Source: Nonomuraea muscovyensis
Lineage (GTDB): Bacteria; Actinomycetota; Actinomycetes; Streptosporangiales; Streptosporangiaceae
Length of the DNA stretch: 64,000 nucleotides
Direction of reading: 5' to 3'
Assembly (NCBI RefSeq): GCF_014207745.1
Contig: NZ_JACHJB010000004.1
Coordinates: 806,001 to 870,000 of the forward strand
Of the stretch, positions 53,782 to 63,073 are shown one piece after another. Numbering within the stretch: position 1 is the stretch's first letter; each line of letters opens with the position of its first letter. The notes below the pieces were generated by a model. That model saw nothing but the letters and a program-made list of their open reading frames with translations, had not been told where the DNA came from and did no database searches. The position numbers and the translations under genes are program-made.

Positions 53782-54124
53782 TGAGCACCCTTTCGAGCAT
53801 GTTGAGGTCTGGCTGTCCCTGGCTGAGGCGTGGCTGGTGCAGGCGGACAAGCCCTTCGTCGGACATGTCCGCCACCAGCACCCGCGCCACGCCCAGCGGG
53901 ACACGGAGCAAGGCCGAGATCTCGGCGACCGACCGGAACGTGCGGCAGAGCTGCATGATGGCCTCCTGCTCGGGGGTGAGCAGGGCCATCTCGTCGTCCG
54001 GGATCGACATGGACGAGATCAGCGTCTCCATCGCCAGGTGGTAGCGCGGCTCGGATCGGCCGCCGGTCACCGCGTACGGACGGAACAGGGGCTCGTCGTC
54101 CCCGGTCCCGTCAACGCCGTACAC
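53762..54124 (-). CDS. cvnC: Conservon 5 CvnC: DUF742 protein
   Basis: A 120-residue DUF742 protein with the shortest N-terminal linker of the five (MYGVDGTGDDEPLFRPYAVTGG, GTG start). The winged-helix-like region is CRTFRSVAEISALLRVPLGVARVLVADMSDEGLV and the end is LLERVLSGLRRL as NMLERVLSGLRRL. The GTG at 54124 has GGGAGTGG upstream and lies 26 nt after the cvnB stop. In place of GGRTAP it has GGRSEP. Confidence 0.92.
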   Translation of the reverse strand: MYGVDGTGDDEPLFRPYAVTGGRSEPRYHLAMETLISSMSIPDDEMALLTPEQEAIMQLCRTFRSVAEISALLRVPLGVARVLVADMSDEGLVRLHQPRLSQGQPDLNMLERVLSGLRRL

Positions 54125-54150
54125 GACCCACTCCCATCAGTGTCATTGCA

Positions 54151-54573
54151 TCACCGAGTCCTTGCCGCCTGCAGCTCCGCCCGCAGGGCGGGCGTCAAGA
54201 CCTGCCCGGCACGGTCCACCAGCAGGGTCATCTGGTAGGCCACGAGGCCCATGTCGCAGTCGGGCGCGGCCAGCACGGTGATCACCGAGCCGTCGCTGAT
54301 CGCCATCACGATGAGCAGACCGCGCTGCATCTCGACGACGGTCTGCGTCACGGCGCCGCCCTCGAACACGCGGGACGCGCCCACGGTCAGGCTCAGCAGA
54401 CCGGCCGACACCGCGGCGAGCTGGTCGGCCCGGTCCGGCGGGAAGCCCTCGGAGCTCGCCAGGCACAGGCCATCGGCGGAGACGACGACCGCGTGCGCGA
54501 CCCCGGGCGTGTTGCGCACGAAGTCGGTGATCAGCCAGTCGAACCGATGCGCCTCGTGGCTAAGGGTTGTCAC
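54151..54573 (-). CDS. cvnB: Conservon 5 CvnB: roadblock/LC7 protein
   Basis: A 140-residue roadblock/LC7 protein (FDWLITDFVRNTPGVAHAVVVSADGLCLASSEGF, ISDGSVITVLAAPDCDMGLVAYQM). The GTG at 54573 follows GGGAGGG and gives the family length; the open frame upstream is Arg/Pro-rich and overlaps cvnA5, so I rejected it. Unlike conservons 1-3, cvnA and cvnB do not overlap but are 25 nt apart. Confidence 0.93.
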   Translation of the reverse strand: MTTLSHEAHRFDWLITDFVRNTPGVAHAVVVSADGLCLASSEGFPPDRADQLAAVSAGLLSLTVGASRVFEGGAVTQTVVEMQRGLLIVMAISDGSVITVLAAPDCDMGLVAYQMTLLVDRAGQVLTPALRAELQAARTR

Positions 54574-54598
54574 TCGCCCTCCCTGGCAGGACGCTCGC

Positions 54599-57598
54599 TC
54601 ACTCTCGTTCCTCCTGTTCGCGTACTTCCGCACGCCCGCGCCGCACTCCCTGCTGGTAGCTGGCCATCCTGCTGCGCATGCGCTCGGCGGACACCGGCGG
54701 AGCCGGAGCCCGCTGCGCCTGCCGCTGCGGCTGGGCGCTCGACGGGCTCGCCGTGCCGGGCACCAGGTTGGCCTTGGGGGTGCGCTTGGGCAGCCCGGCG
54801 GCGGTGATGCCGCCGAGACTGGGGTCGCTGGCGGCCGCCGCCGCACGCCAGCCGGCGTCAGCGGCGGTTCGCCATGCTTCCTCCCCAGAGGGTACGGCTT
54901 GCGCGGGCGTGGCCTCACCCTGGTTCGCGGCCGACGCGGCCGGGGCGGGCGCCTGCTCGCCGGGTGGCCTGCGGAACCACGCCGACTCCACCGAGGCGAA
55001 GATCGGCAGATACTCCTCACCGGAGTCCATGGGCGAGACGTCCACCGACGGGTGCGGGTCGGGCCGGCGCACCTCGGCCGTGCTGAACGACGGCGTGGGG
55101 GGCCCGGCGGGCGGCGAGGCGGGCGGCGGGGTCTGGAAGCCGCCGGACTCGGTGCTCGGGTACGACGGGAAGCCGGGGCGGTCCGTGCTGGGGTAGGACG
55201 GGCTCGGGTACGACGGGTAGCCGCCGGTGTCGAGCGACTGCTGCCGGAAGGCGCCGCCGTCCGTGTCGGCCGTGAAGCGCGGCGCGCCGTTGCGTCCGGG
55301 TCCCGGCCCGTTGGCGCCGCCGACGCCGTTCGCGCCGCCGGTCCCGCCGGCGCCGTTCGCCCCGGCGCCGGGCGCGACCGCCGGACCGGTGGCAGGGCCG
55401 ATGGCGGGACCGTTGAGCGGATCGGCGGCGGATCCCGTGCCGGCACCGGCGGCGGGCGGGCCGCCGCGGGCGGCGCCGCGGGACCCGAAGGAGTCGAGGC
55501 TGTTGAACGAGCGGAACGTGCCGTTCTGCACCGGCACCCCACCGGGCCCGCCCGCCTGCGGCGTGGCCGCGGCCGAACCGCCGAAGGCGGGCCGCTGCGG
55601 CAGCGGCTTCTGGCTCCCGTCGGTGACGAGCGCCGGAGGCAGCAGCACCATGGCGACCAGGCCGTTGGCGTTGCCCTTGCGGAGCTGGACGCGGATGCCA
55701 TGGCGCAGCGCCAGGCGGCCGACCACGAACAGGCCCATCCGGCGGGAGACGGAGACGTCGACCACGGGCGGCTCGGCCAGGCGGCGGTTGGCCTCGCCCA
55801 GCTCCTCCTCGGTCATGCTGATGCCCGCGTCGGTCACCGACAGCAGCGCGCCGCCCCCGTCGACGAGGCTGCTCGTCACCACGACGGGCGCGTTGCTCGG
55901 GGAGAACTGCAGGGCGTTCTCGACCAGCTCGGCCACCAGGTGCACGAGGTCGTTGGCGACGCTGCCGAGCACCGAGGTGCCACGGTGCACCTTGACCTGG
56001 ACGCGCTCGTAGCCCTCGACCTCCGACAGGGAGGCGCGCACCACGTCGACGAGCTTGGCGGGCTGGCTGCGCCGGCGGGAGGGCTCGTGCCCGGCGAGGA
56101 CCAGGAGGTTCTCGGAGTTGCGGCGCATGCGGGTGGCCAGGTGGTCGAGCTTGAACAGGTCGGCCAGCCGGCCGCCGTCCTGCTCGCCCTTCTCCAGGCC
56201 GTCGATGAGCGAGATCTGCCGTTCCACCAGCGTCTGGGTGCGCCGCGAGAGGTTGACGAACATGGAGCTGATGTTGCTGCGCAGCTCCGCCTCCTCGCCG
56301 GCGAGCCGGACGGCCTGCCGGTGCACCTGGTCGAAGGCGCGGGCGACCTCGCCGATCTCGTCGTTGCCCTCGACGTCGATGGGCCGGATCTCGGGCACCG
56401 AGTCGCCGGACAGGCGCAGCTGGCGCACCACGTCGGGCAGGCGGAACCCGGCGACCTCCAGAGCCTCGGTGCGCAGGCGGCGCAGCGGCGTGACCATGGA
56501 GCGGGCGATGGCGACGGTCAGCAGCAGCACGAGGAGCAGCAGCGCCAGGATCAGGGCTCCGGCGATGACCGCGGCGCGGATCTCGGCGTCGCGCAGCTCG
56601 CCGCCGCGCAGGGCCAGGGCGCCGCTGATCTCCCTCTCGACCTTGTGCAGGGCGTTGATGGTGGTGGCGTTGTCGGTGAACCACTGATCGGGCGGGGTGA
56701 CCTTGGCGTCGGTGCTGGCGAGCAGGTCCTGCCTCAGCCGGACGCCGGGCGCCTTGCCGCTGGCCAGCGTGATGGCGCGCGACTTGGTCAGCTCGGTGTT
56801 GTAGTACTGCGGGATGGTCAGCTCCTTCTGGAGCTTCATGCCGACCTGCGGGCCGGCCTCCAGGCCGACGGTGGCGATCGCGGCGCGCTGGGAGGCGTTG
56901 GAGGCGATGAAGCGCTCCACCTCCTTGGCGTCCACGCTGGCGGAGTTGTAGTAGCCCTTGAGCAGCTGGACGCGCTGCCGGGACACCTCCTCCTTCGCGC
57001 GGGCGATCGCGCTCAGCGCCCTGAACTGGCCGATGATCTGCGGGTCCTCGCTGAGGAGGCCCAGCTCGTCGTGCAGCCGGAGCAGCGTGTCGAGCACGGA
57101 GTCGTAGCGGGTGGTGTCGCGCTGGCCCTCGCCGCGGGTCCTGCCGAGCTGGTTGAGGTCGAGCCGCGTCCGCTTGACGACCTCCTGCACGCGCGAGCCG
57201 TAGGACTCGTCCATCGTGTCGAGGTCGGCCCGCACCTTCGTGGCCAGCTCGTCCACCGCGGCCTTGCGCTCGGCGTAGGGCTTGGCGAGCCGCTTGCGCA
57301 GGTTGCGCGCGGCATCGAGCCAGCCGCCGGTGTCGCGCTCCAGGCCGAGCGCCTGGACCAGGTCGCGGATCCGCTCCGCCTGCTGGGCGGCGCGCGTCGT
57401 GCGGTCGTAGTCCTCGATGCTCTGCACCGAGCCGACCACGCGCGCTCCCCCGAGCGCGACGCAAACGACGGTGGGAACGAGGATGAGCGCGGTCAGGCGC
57501 CACCTTACGCGCCAGTTGCGCAGCCCCAGCCGTGACAGTGACCGCTTCGCACGGTCCCGCTCGGCGGGTGTGCCGCTCTCCGAGATCCCCGTTGTCAC
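54599..57598 (-). CDS. cvnA: Conservon 5 CvnA: NIT/HAMP/histidine-kinase-like sensor
   Basis: A 999-residue sensor. Leader to LRNWRVR, membrane segment 1 (LTALILVPTVVCVALGGARVV), a NIT-type extracellular domain, membrane segment 2 (AAVIAGALILALLLLVLLLTVAIA), HAMP, LDHLATRMRRNSENLL, HATPase_c (LVAELVENALQFSPSNA, VTDAGISM, MGLFVVGRLALRHG). In the G1 box the usual GIGM reads GISM, a possible weakening of ATP binding. The tail has Gly/Asn/Ala-rich and PSYPS(T/P)-type repeats, then EYLPIFASVESAWF, AGLPKRTPKANLVPGT and MRSRMASYQQGVR. The GTG at 57598 follows GAGGGGTAGC, a one-base variant of the shared leader. Confidence 0.92.
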   Translation of the reverse strand: MTTGISESGTPAERDRAKRSLSRLGLRNWRVRWRLTALILVPTVVCVALGGARVVGSVQSIEDYDRTTRAAQQAERIRDLVQALGLERDTGGWLDAARNLRKRLAKPYAERKAAVDELATKVRADLDTMDESYGSRVQEVVKRTRLDLNQLGRTRGEGQRDTTRYDSVLDTLLRLHDELGLLSEDPQIIGQFRALSAIARAKEEVSRQRVQLLKGYYNSASVDAKEVERFIASNASQRAAIATVGLEAGPQVGMKLQKELTIPQYYNTELTKSRAITLASGKAPGVRLRQDLLASTDAKVTPPDQWFTDNATTINALHKVEREISGALALRGGELRDAEIRAAVIAGALILALLLLVLLLTVAIARSMVTPLRRLRTEALEVAGFRLPDVVRQLRLSGDSVPEIRPIDVEGNDEIGEVARAFDQVHRQAVRLAGEEAELRSNISSMFVNLSRRTQTLVERQISLIDGLEKGEQDGGRLADLFKLDHLATRMRRNSENLLVLAGHEPSRRRSQPAKLVDVVRASLSEVEGYERVQVKVHRGTSVLGSVANDLVHLVAELVENALQFSPSNAPVVVTSSLVDGGGALLSVTDAGISMTEEELGEANRRLAEPPVVDVSVSRRMGLFVVGRLALRHGIRVQLRKGNANGLVAMVLLPPALVTDGSQKPLPQRPAFGGSAAATPQAGGPGGVPVQNGTFRSFNSLDSFGSRGAARGGPPAAGAGTGSAADPLNGPAIGPATGPAVAPGAGANGAGGTGGANGVGGANGPGPGRNGAPRFTADTDGGAFRQQSLDTGGYPSYPSPSYPSTDRPGFPSYPSTESGGFQTPPPASPPAGPPTPSFSTAEVRRPDPHPSVDVSPMDSGEEYLPIFASVESAWFRRPPGEQAPAPAASAANQGEATPAQAVPSGEEAWRTAADAGWRAAAAASDPSLGGITAAGLPKRTPKANLVPGTASPSSAQPQRQAQRAPAPPVSAERMRSRMASYQQGVRRGRAEVREQEERE

Positions 57599-57733
57599 TG
57601 CTCCCGCTACCCCTCAATCATCCCGATTCGTCCCATCAGACCCAAGGACGTCCACAAGGTACTCGCAGCGTCAGACTAATTACGCCAAACCGGGCACAAT
57701 CGTTACATATGCCACCGCCCGTCGTGTGTTGGG

Positions 57734-59959
57734 CTACCGCAACGCTGCAAGAACCTGATCGCGGACCTGGGCCCGCTGCGCGTCGTCGCTGAGGGGGCGT
57801 CCGGCGCGGTCCACCACGTAGAAGACGTCCACCGCCTCCGCGCCGAGAGTCTCCACGCGAGCAGCTCTCACGTCAAGACCGCACTCGCCGAACGCCCGTC
57901 CGATGCGCCACAGCAGCCCCGGCCTGTCATGGGCCCTGACTTCGACCACGGTGGCGGTGGCCGAGGCGTCATCCACCAACGTCACACGGGGTGGAGCGAC
58001 CGGTACGCGAGGGGGCCTGGCGGACCTCGCGCGCCGCGCCAGGCGCTGCTCGATGTCAAGACGTCCAGCAAGGACCAGGCGCAGGTCCGCCTCCAGCGTG
58101 GCGGGATCCGGCGGCGAACCGTACTCGGGGACGACCGAGAACTCGATCACCGCCGTGGAACCGGCCGAGGCCGACGCCGCGGAGCGGACGATCAGCCGGT
58201 GGGCGGCCAGCACCCCGGCGGCGCTCCACAGCAGGCCGATCCGGTCGGGGGCGACGACCGTGACCGCTCCGCCGTTGACGCGCACGGCGCCGCCGCCGTG
58301 CCGGGCCAGCGCGGCCTGCTCCGGCGAGAGCGTGGGCGGTCTGGGCGGCGGCGAGCCGGACAGCACGGACCGCACACGGCGCACCAGGTCGGCGACGAGC
58401 CCGGCCTTCCAGGCGTTCCACGCGGCCGGGCCGGTGGCGTTGCCGTCGGCGACGGCCAGGGCCGCCAGCAGGTCGAGCACCTCGCGCGAGCCGACCGTGC
58501 CGGCGACCTTCTCGATGGTGACCGGGTCGTCCAGGTCGCGGCGGGTCGCCGTCTCGGGCAGCAGGAGGTGGTGGCGGACGACCGTGGCCAGGACCTCCAC
58601 GTCCGCGGGAGACAGGCCGATGCGGACGCCGATGTCGCGGACCACGACCTCGCCCGTGGCCGAGTGGTCGCCGGGCCAGCCCTTGCCGATGTCGTGCAGC
58701 AGCGCGCCGATCAGCAGCAGGTCGGGGCGCGAGACGTCGCGGGTGTGGCCGGCGGCGTTCGCGGCGGCCTCGACCAGGTGCCGGTCGACGGTGAAACGGT
58801 GGATCGGGTTGCGCTGCGGGCGGTGCCGTACGCGCTCCCAGTCAGGGAGCAACTTGACAAGGATGCCCGCCTGGTCGAGCTCCTCCCACACCGGCACGGC
58901 GGCGCGGCCGGCGCCGAGGATCGACACCAGCAGGCCGCGGGCCTCGTCGGGCCACGGCACGGGCAGCGGGGGCGACTGAGCAGCGAGGACGGACACCGTG
59001 GCGGGCGCGAGAGGCAGCCCCGACTCGGCCGCGGCCGCGGCGGCGCGCAGCACCAGCAGTGGGTCCTTGCGGGGGTCGGCACCGCGGGCGAGCACCACCT
59101 CGCCGCCGTGCTCGACGATCCCGTCGGCCAGCGGACGACGCCCTCGGGGGGCCGGTCCTGACACGAGCCTGTCAACCGTGCGCCAGGTGGCGTCGAACGC
59201 GTGGGAGATCGTCCGGCCGGCCTCGGCGAGCCGGCGCATCAGCGCCTCGGCGTCGAGCAGCCCGAGCAGGCCGGCGACCGCGTCCTGCTCCTGCAGGACG
59301 AGCCGGTCGGTGCCCCGGCCGGTGACGACGTGCAGGGCGTGCCGCACGTCGAGGATGAACTCGTAGGCCTCACGGGCCCGCGGGCCGGGCGCCGAGGCCA
59401 CCCAGGCCGCCGCCACCGCCTGCATGGCCTGCACGTCGCGCAGGCCGCCACGGCCGTCCTTGAGGTCGGGTTCGAGGAGGAAGGCCAGCTCGCCGCTGGT
59501 CTGCGCCCGCTTGTCGGCCGCGTCGCGCAGCTCGCCGAGCCGGCGCCGGGAGTCGGCCCGCCACTCGGCGAGCACCGCTTCCCTGGCCTTGCGGGTCAGA
59601 TCGGGATCGCCCGCCACGTGCCTGGCCTGGATGAGGCCGAGCACCGCCTTGAGGTCGTCGCGGGCGACCGTCACGGCCTCGTCCACGGTCCGCACCGAGT
59701 GGTCGAGGCCGACTCCGGAGTCCCAGACGGGGTACCAGATGCGATCGGCGATCCTGCCCACGTCGTCACGGCCGTTGTGGAGCAGGACCAGGTCAAGGTC
59801 GCTGCCGGGGGCGAGTTCGCCGCGCCCCAGGCTGCCGACGGCGACCAGGGAGACGTGGTCGCCGTCGCTCGCCGTGCGGAAGAGGTCCTTGAGCCACCGG
59901 TCGGTGTCCGCCGCCCGCTCCTTCCGGGCGGCGGCGTACGAGCGTGATTCTCCCCTCAA
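57734..59959 (-). CDS. glnD: PII uridylyl/adenylyltransferase GlnD
   Basis: A 741-residue bifunctional enzyme that modifies and demodifies PII according to nitrogen status; in actinobacteria the modification is usually adenylylation. The nucleotidyltransferase motif is GSLGRGELAPGSDLD (42-56), followed by FLLEPDLKDGRGGLRDVQAM. The HD domain has LLIGALLHDIGKGWPGDHS, and two C-terminal ACT domains are visible at VVAPDRIGLLWSAAGVLA and VRAHDRPGLLWRIGRAFGE. It is about 100-150 residues shorter at the N-terminus than enterobacterial GlnD. The start is a TTG at 59959 with AGGGGA upstream. It follows glnB after 37 nt. Confidence 0.94.
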   Translation of the reverse strand: MRGESRSYAAARKERAADTDRWLKDLFRTASDGDHVSLVAVGSLGRGELAPGSDLDLVLLHNGRDDVGRIADRIWYPVWDSGVGLDHSVRTVDEAVTVARDDLKAVLGLIQARHVAGDPDLTRKAREAVLAEWRADSRRRLGELRDAADKRAQTSGELAFLLEPDLKDGRGGLRDVQAMQAVAAAWVASAPGPRAREAYEFILDVRHALHVVTGRGTDRLVLQEQDAVAGLLGLLDAEALMRRLAEAGRTISHAFDATWRTVDRLVSGPAPRGRRPLADGIVEHGGEVVLARGADPRKDPLLVLRAAAAAAESGLPLAPATVSVLAAQSPPLPVPWPDEARGLLVSILGAGRAAVPVWEELDQAGILVKLLPDWERVRHRPQRNPIHRFTVDRHLVEAAANAAGHTRDVSRPDLLLIGALLHDIGKGWPGDHSATGEVVVRDIGVRIGLSPADVEVLATVVRHHLLLPETATRRDLDDPVTIEKVAGTVGSREVLDLLAALAVADGNATGPAAWNAWKAGLVADLVRRVRSVLSGSPPPRPPTLSPEQAALARHGGGAVRVNGGAVTVVAPDRIGLLWSAAGVLAAHRLIVRSAASASAGSTAVIEFSVVPEYGSPPDPATLEADLRLVLAGRLDIEQRLARRARSARPPRVPVAPPRVTLVDDASATATVVEVRAHDRPGLLWRIGRAFGECGLDVRAARVETLGAEAVDVFYVVDRAGRPLSDDAQRAQVRDQVLAALR

Positions 59960-59996
59960 GGCTTCCCCTCGCCTCGATGTGATCTGACGTCTTCGG

Positions 59997-60335
59997 CTAC
60001 AGGGCGTCGGGGCCGCGTTCGCCGGTGCGGACCCGGACCACGGAGTCCACCGGCACCGACCAGACCTTGCCGTCGCCGATCTTGCCGGTCTGGGCGGCCT
60101 TGACGATGACGTCGATGACGTCCTCGGCGTCGTCCTCCTCCGCCAGGACCTCCAGCCGGACCTTGGGCACCAGGTCCACCTGGTACTCGGCGCCCCGGTA
60201 GACCTCGGTGTGGCCGCGCTGGCGGCCGTAGCCGCTGGCCTCGCTGACGGTCATGCCCTTGATGCCGAACTGTTCGAGCGCTGCCTTGACGTCATCGAGC
60301 TTGAAGGGCTTGATGACCGCGGTGATGAGCCTCAT
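59997..60335 (-). CDS. glnB: Nitrogen regulatory protein PII (GlnB/GlnK)
   Basis: A 112-residue PII protein: MRLITAVIKPFKLDDVKAALEQFGIKGMTV, the T-loop GRQRGHTEVYRGAEY with the modifiable Tyr51, and the B/C loops VIVKAAQTGKIGDGKVWSVPVDSVVRVRTGERG. The ATG at 60335 overlaps the amt stop (ATGA), so it belongs to the Amt-PII-GlnD operon; by genetic linkage it is the GlnK type that gates the ammonium channel. The longer open frame upstream is antisense-like sequence across amt. Confidence 0.97.
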   Translation of the reverse strand: MRLITAVIKPFKLDDVKAALEQFGIKGMTVSEASGYGRQRGHTEVYRGAEYQVDLVPKVRLEVLAEEDDAEDVIDVIVKAAQTGKIGDGKVWSVPVDSVVRVRTGERGPDAL

Positions 60336-61642
60336 GCGTCCACCTTCTTGGCTGCCGGGGCGACGGAACCGTTCGCGGAGGTCACGCCGGAGGCGTGCAC
60401 CGTGCCGAGGTCGTAACCGGTCTCGGCGTGGGTGGTGATGTCGACGCCGGTGACCTCTTCCTCGGCCGGGATCCGGAAGCCCATCACCTTGTCGATGATC
60501 TTGGCGATCACCCAGGTCACGACGAACGAATAGACGCCCACCGCGACCGGACCGAGCACCTGCAGACCGAGCTGGGTGAACCCGCCGCCGTAGAACAGGC
60601 CCTCGTTCTGCTGCTCGAGGAACGGGTAGCGGGCGAGGAAGCCCAGCGCCACCGCACCGACGAGACCGCCGACCATGTGGACGCCGACCACGTCGAGCGA
60701 GTCGTCGTAGTCGAACTTGTACTTCAGGCCGACGGCGTAGGCACAGGCCACACCGGCGAGCAGGCCGATGACGATGGCCGCCCAGGGGTCGACGAAGCCA
60801 CAGGCCGGGGTGATGGCGACCAGACCGGCGACCGCGCCGGAGGCGACGCCGAGGGTGGTGGCGTGGCCGTCGCGCATCTTCTCGACCAGGAGCCAGGCGC
60901 CGGCCGCAGCGGCGGTGGCGATCTGCGTGTTCATGAACGCCAGGGCCGCCGTGCCGTCGACCGCCAGCTCCGAGCCGGCGTTGAAGCCGAACCAGCCGAA
61001 CCACAGCAGACCGGCGCCGAGCAGGACCAGGGTGAGGTTGTGCGGCCGCATCGGCTCCTTGCGCCAGCCCTGCCGCTTGCCCAGCACGAGCGCCAGGGCG
61101 AGCGCGGCGGCGCCGGCGTTGATGTGGACCACCGTGCCGCCGGCGAAGTCCTCGATGCCGAGGGTGTTCAGCCAGCCGGTGCCCCAGACCCAGTGGGCGA
61201 CCGGGAAGTAGACGAGCGTCGCCCAGACGACGGTGAACAGCACCCAGGCGCCGAACTTGGCCCGGTCCGCGATCGCGCCGCTGATCAGGGCGACGGTGAT
61301 GATGGCGAACGTCAGCTGGAAGGCCGAGAAGATCAGGCTGGGCATGCCCGTGCCGTCGTCCTTCGTGGCCGTGTCCACCAGGCTCTGGAGCCCGAAGTGC
61401 TCGAAGCCGCCGACGAAGTTGTTGAGCCAGGACATCGGGTTGTCGCTGAACGTGAGCGAGTGCCCGTACAGGACCCAGGTGATGGACACCGTGATGATGG
61501 CGACGAACGACATCATCATCATGTTCAGGACGCTCTTGGCCCTGGTCATGCCCCCGTAGAAGAACGCGAGGCCCGGAGTCATCAACAGCACCAACGCGGT
61601 GGCCGTGAGCATCCAGGCAGTCGTGCCGCTATCGATCTTCAC
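60332..61642 (-). CDS. amtB: Ammonium transporter Amt
   Basis: A 436-residue ammonium channel with about eleven membrane segments. Conserved features: AWMLTATALVLLMTPGLAFFYGGMTRAKSVLNMMMM, the pore His in GGTVVHINAGAAALA, the second pore His in VVGVHMVGGLVGAVALG, and ACGFVDPWAAIVIGLLAGV. A cytoplasmic tail of about 55 residues follows. The start is a GTG at 61642 with AAGGAGG 8 nt upstream. Two GlnR-type boxes lie 70-130 nt upstream, so expression should rise under nitrogen limitation. It is first in amt-glnB-glnD. Confidence 0.96.
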   Translation of the reverse strand: MKIDSGTTAWMLTATALVLLMTPGLAFFYGGMTRAKSVLNMMMMSFVAIITVSITWVLYGHSLTFSDNPMSWLNNFVGGFEHFGLQSLVDTATKDDGTGMPSLIFSAFQLTFAIITVALISGAIADRAKFGAWVLFTVVWATLVYFPVAHWVWGTGWLNTLGIEDFAGGTVVHINAGAAALALALVLGKRQGWRKEPMRPHNLTLVLLGAGLLWFGWFGFNAGSELAVDGTAALAFMNTQIATAAAAGAWLLVEKMRDGHATTLGVASGAVAGLVAITPACGFVDPWAAIVIGLLAGVACAYAVGLKYKFDYDDSLDVVGVHMVGGLVGAVALGFLARYPFLEQQNEGLFYGGGFTQLGLQVLGPVAVGVYSFVVTWVIAKIIDKVMGFRIPAEEEVTGVDITTHAETGYDLGTVHASGVTSANGSVAPAAKKVDA

Positions 61643-61714
61643 GACGCGACCCTCCTTACATATGACGTGTGGCCACAGCGTGTTCGCCCACGGTTTCGTG
61701 GCTCGACCAGGTGT

Positions 61715-61730
61715 GTTTCACGTTGGTGAA
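61715..61730 (-). promoter_or_regulatory. GlnR-type box (proximal to amt)
   Basis: On the minus strand TTCAC-n6-GAAAC, matching the actinobacterial GlnR consensus gTnAC-n6-GaAAC. It lies about 75 nt upstream of the amt start. Confidence 0.75.
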
Positions 61731-61745
61731 TCTCGCCGGGCAGGT

Positions 61746-61772
61746 GTTTCGCCGGTGTTTCGGACCATTCAC
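61746..61772 (-). promoter_or_regulatory. GlnR-type triple box (distal to amt)
   Basis: Read on the plus strand, GTTTC-n6-GTTTC-n6-TTCAC: three half-sites at 11-bp spacing, the phase expected for GlnR dimers on one DNA face. On the minus strand these are GTGAA, GAAAC and GAAAC. It lies about 105-130 nt upstream of the amt start. Confidence 0.75.
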
Positions 61773-61980
61773 ACCTTGTATTCCGGACACGAGAGACCGC
61801 CGTGGCCATGGTCCCGGAGGGGGGTTACGAGCGGCGCGCGCACGTCCTGTGCGGGCGGCCGGACCGGCTCCAGATCACGTCGGGCCCCCTGAACGACCGA
61901 TCCGCCGCCCGGCCGCGGGAAGCGGTCGGACGGCGGAGGCGTCGTTCGGGGGGCCCGAAGCGGTCAGGAACCCGAAGCGG

Positions 61981-62922
61981 TCAGGCGGCGGCGGTGGCCA
62001 TGCGGCGCAGCCGCGCCAGCGCGTCACGCTCGATGCGGCGGGCCCGGTCGCGGCCGATGCCGTAGCGCTCGCCCACCTCCGTGAGCGTGTGCTCGCGCCC
62101 GTCCACCAGCCCGTAGCGCCAGCGCAACATGTCGCGGGTGTCGCCCTCCAGGTCGGTGAGCCACTCGTCGAGCCGCTCGCGCTCCAGGATGTCGATCGCC
62201 TGCTGCTCCGGGTCGGCCCAGGTCTCGTCGGCGATCATGTCGCCCAGCTCGGTCTCGTCCTCGTCGCCCACGCCGAGCTGCAGTGACACCGGGTCGGAGG
62301 CCCAGCGGCGCAGCTCGCGCACCCGCTCGATCGGCAGCTCGAGAATCGCCGCGAGGTCGTGGTCGGTGGGCTCGGCGTCGAACTCGGCCAGCAGGTCGCG
62401 GCGCACCCGCATCAGCCTGGTCATCTGCTCACCGGCATGGGTGGGCAGCCGCACCGGCCGCGCCTGCTCGTGGATGGCCCGGCCGACCGACTGCCTGATC
62501 CACCACGTGGCGTACGTCGAGAACTTGTAACCCCGCTTGTAGTCGAACTTCTCCACGGCCCGGACCAGCCCCAGGTTGCCCTCCTGGACCAGGTCGATCA
62601 GCGGCATCCCCCGGCCGGAGTACTTCCGTGCCACCGCCACGACCAGGCGCAGGTTGGCCTGGATGAACTCGTCCTTCGCCCGCCGGCCGGAGACGGCCAG
62701 GCGTTCCAGCTCCTCGTCGGCCGCGTCACCGAAGCGCGGCTCGGAGCCGCCGCGGTCGAGAAGCTGCTCGGCGAAGAGCCCGGCCTCTATCCGCTTGGCC
62801 AGCTCGACTTCTTCCTCCGCCGTGAGCAGCGGGACCCTGCCGATCTCGGCCAGATAGGTCCCCAGCAGATCGCGCTCGGCGACGTGCTGCTCCTGCGCGC
62901 GACTCCCCGTAGGCCTTGCCAT
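61981..62922 (-). CDS. RNA polymerase sigma-70 factor, group 2 (HrdB/SigA-like)
   Basis: A 313-residue sigma factor lacking region 1.1. Region 1.2 is DLLGTYLAEIGRVPLLTAEEEVELAKRIEAG; region 2 has NLRLVVAVARKYSGRGMPLIDLVQEGNLGLVRAVEKFDYKRGYKFSTYATWWIRQSVGRAI (shown as YKFSTYATWWIRQ), which recognises the -10 element; region 3 is RLPTHAGEQMTRL; region 4 has HTLTEVGERYGIGRDRARRIERDALARLR for the -35. Its size and close similarity to the primary factor mark it as a non-essential group 2 sigma such as HrdA/C/D or SigB. The ATG at 62922 gives a short polar N-terminus. Confidence 0.93.
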   Translation of the reverse strand: MARPTGSRAQEQHVAERDLLGTYLAEIGRVPLLTAEEEVELAKRIEAGLFAEQLLDRGGSEPRFGDAADEELERLAVSGRRAKDEFIQANLRLVVAVARKYSGRGMPLIDLVQEGNLGLVRAVEKFDYKRGYKFSTYATWWIRQSVGRAIHEQARPVRLPTHAGEQMTRLMRVRRDLLAEFDAEPTDHDLAAILELPIERVRELRRWASDPVSLQLGVGDEDETELGDMIADETWADPEQQAIDILERERLDEWLTDLEGDTRDMLRWRYGLVDGREHTLTEVGERYGIGRDRARRIERDALARLRRMATAAA

Positions 62923-63073
62923 CCCCAGCGCACCTCGTTCCGCAGCTGCGTTCTATATCCGGCCAACGTCCGGACCGATGCAAAGATTCCCTAAAGGGGT
63001 ACGACCAGCGGACGGTTCTGGAGGTCCTCCTCAAGGAGGAGGCCGGGGTGAAGCCGCAGGCGGCGGCGCCGGA

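Larger units (their letters stand above)
61643..61980. promoter_or_regulatory. amt upstream region
   Basis: A 338-nt gap between the sigma-factor stop and amt. The right half of the amt leader holds the GlnR-type boxes listed separately. The part next to the sigma factor gene (61800-61980) is GC-rich and has a direct repeat CCCGAAGCGGTCAGG near 61950-61985; no gene is visible. Confidence 0.6.
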
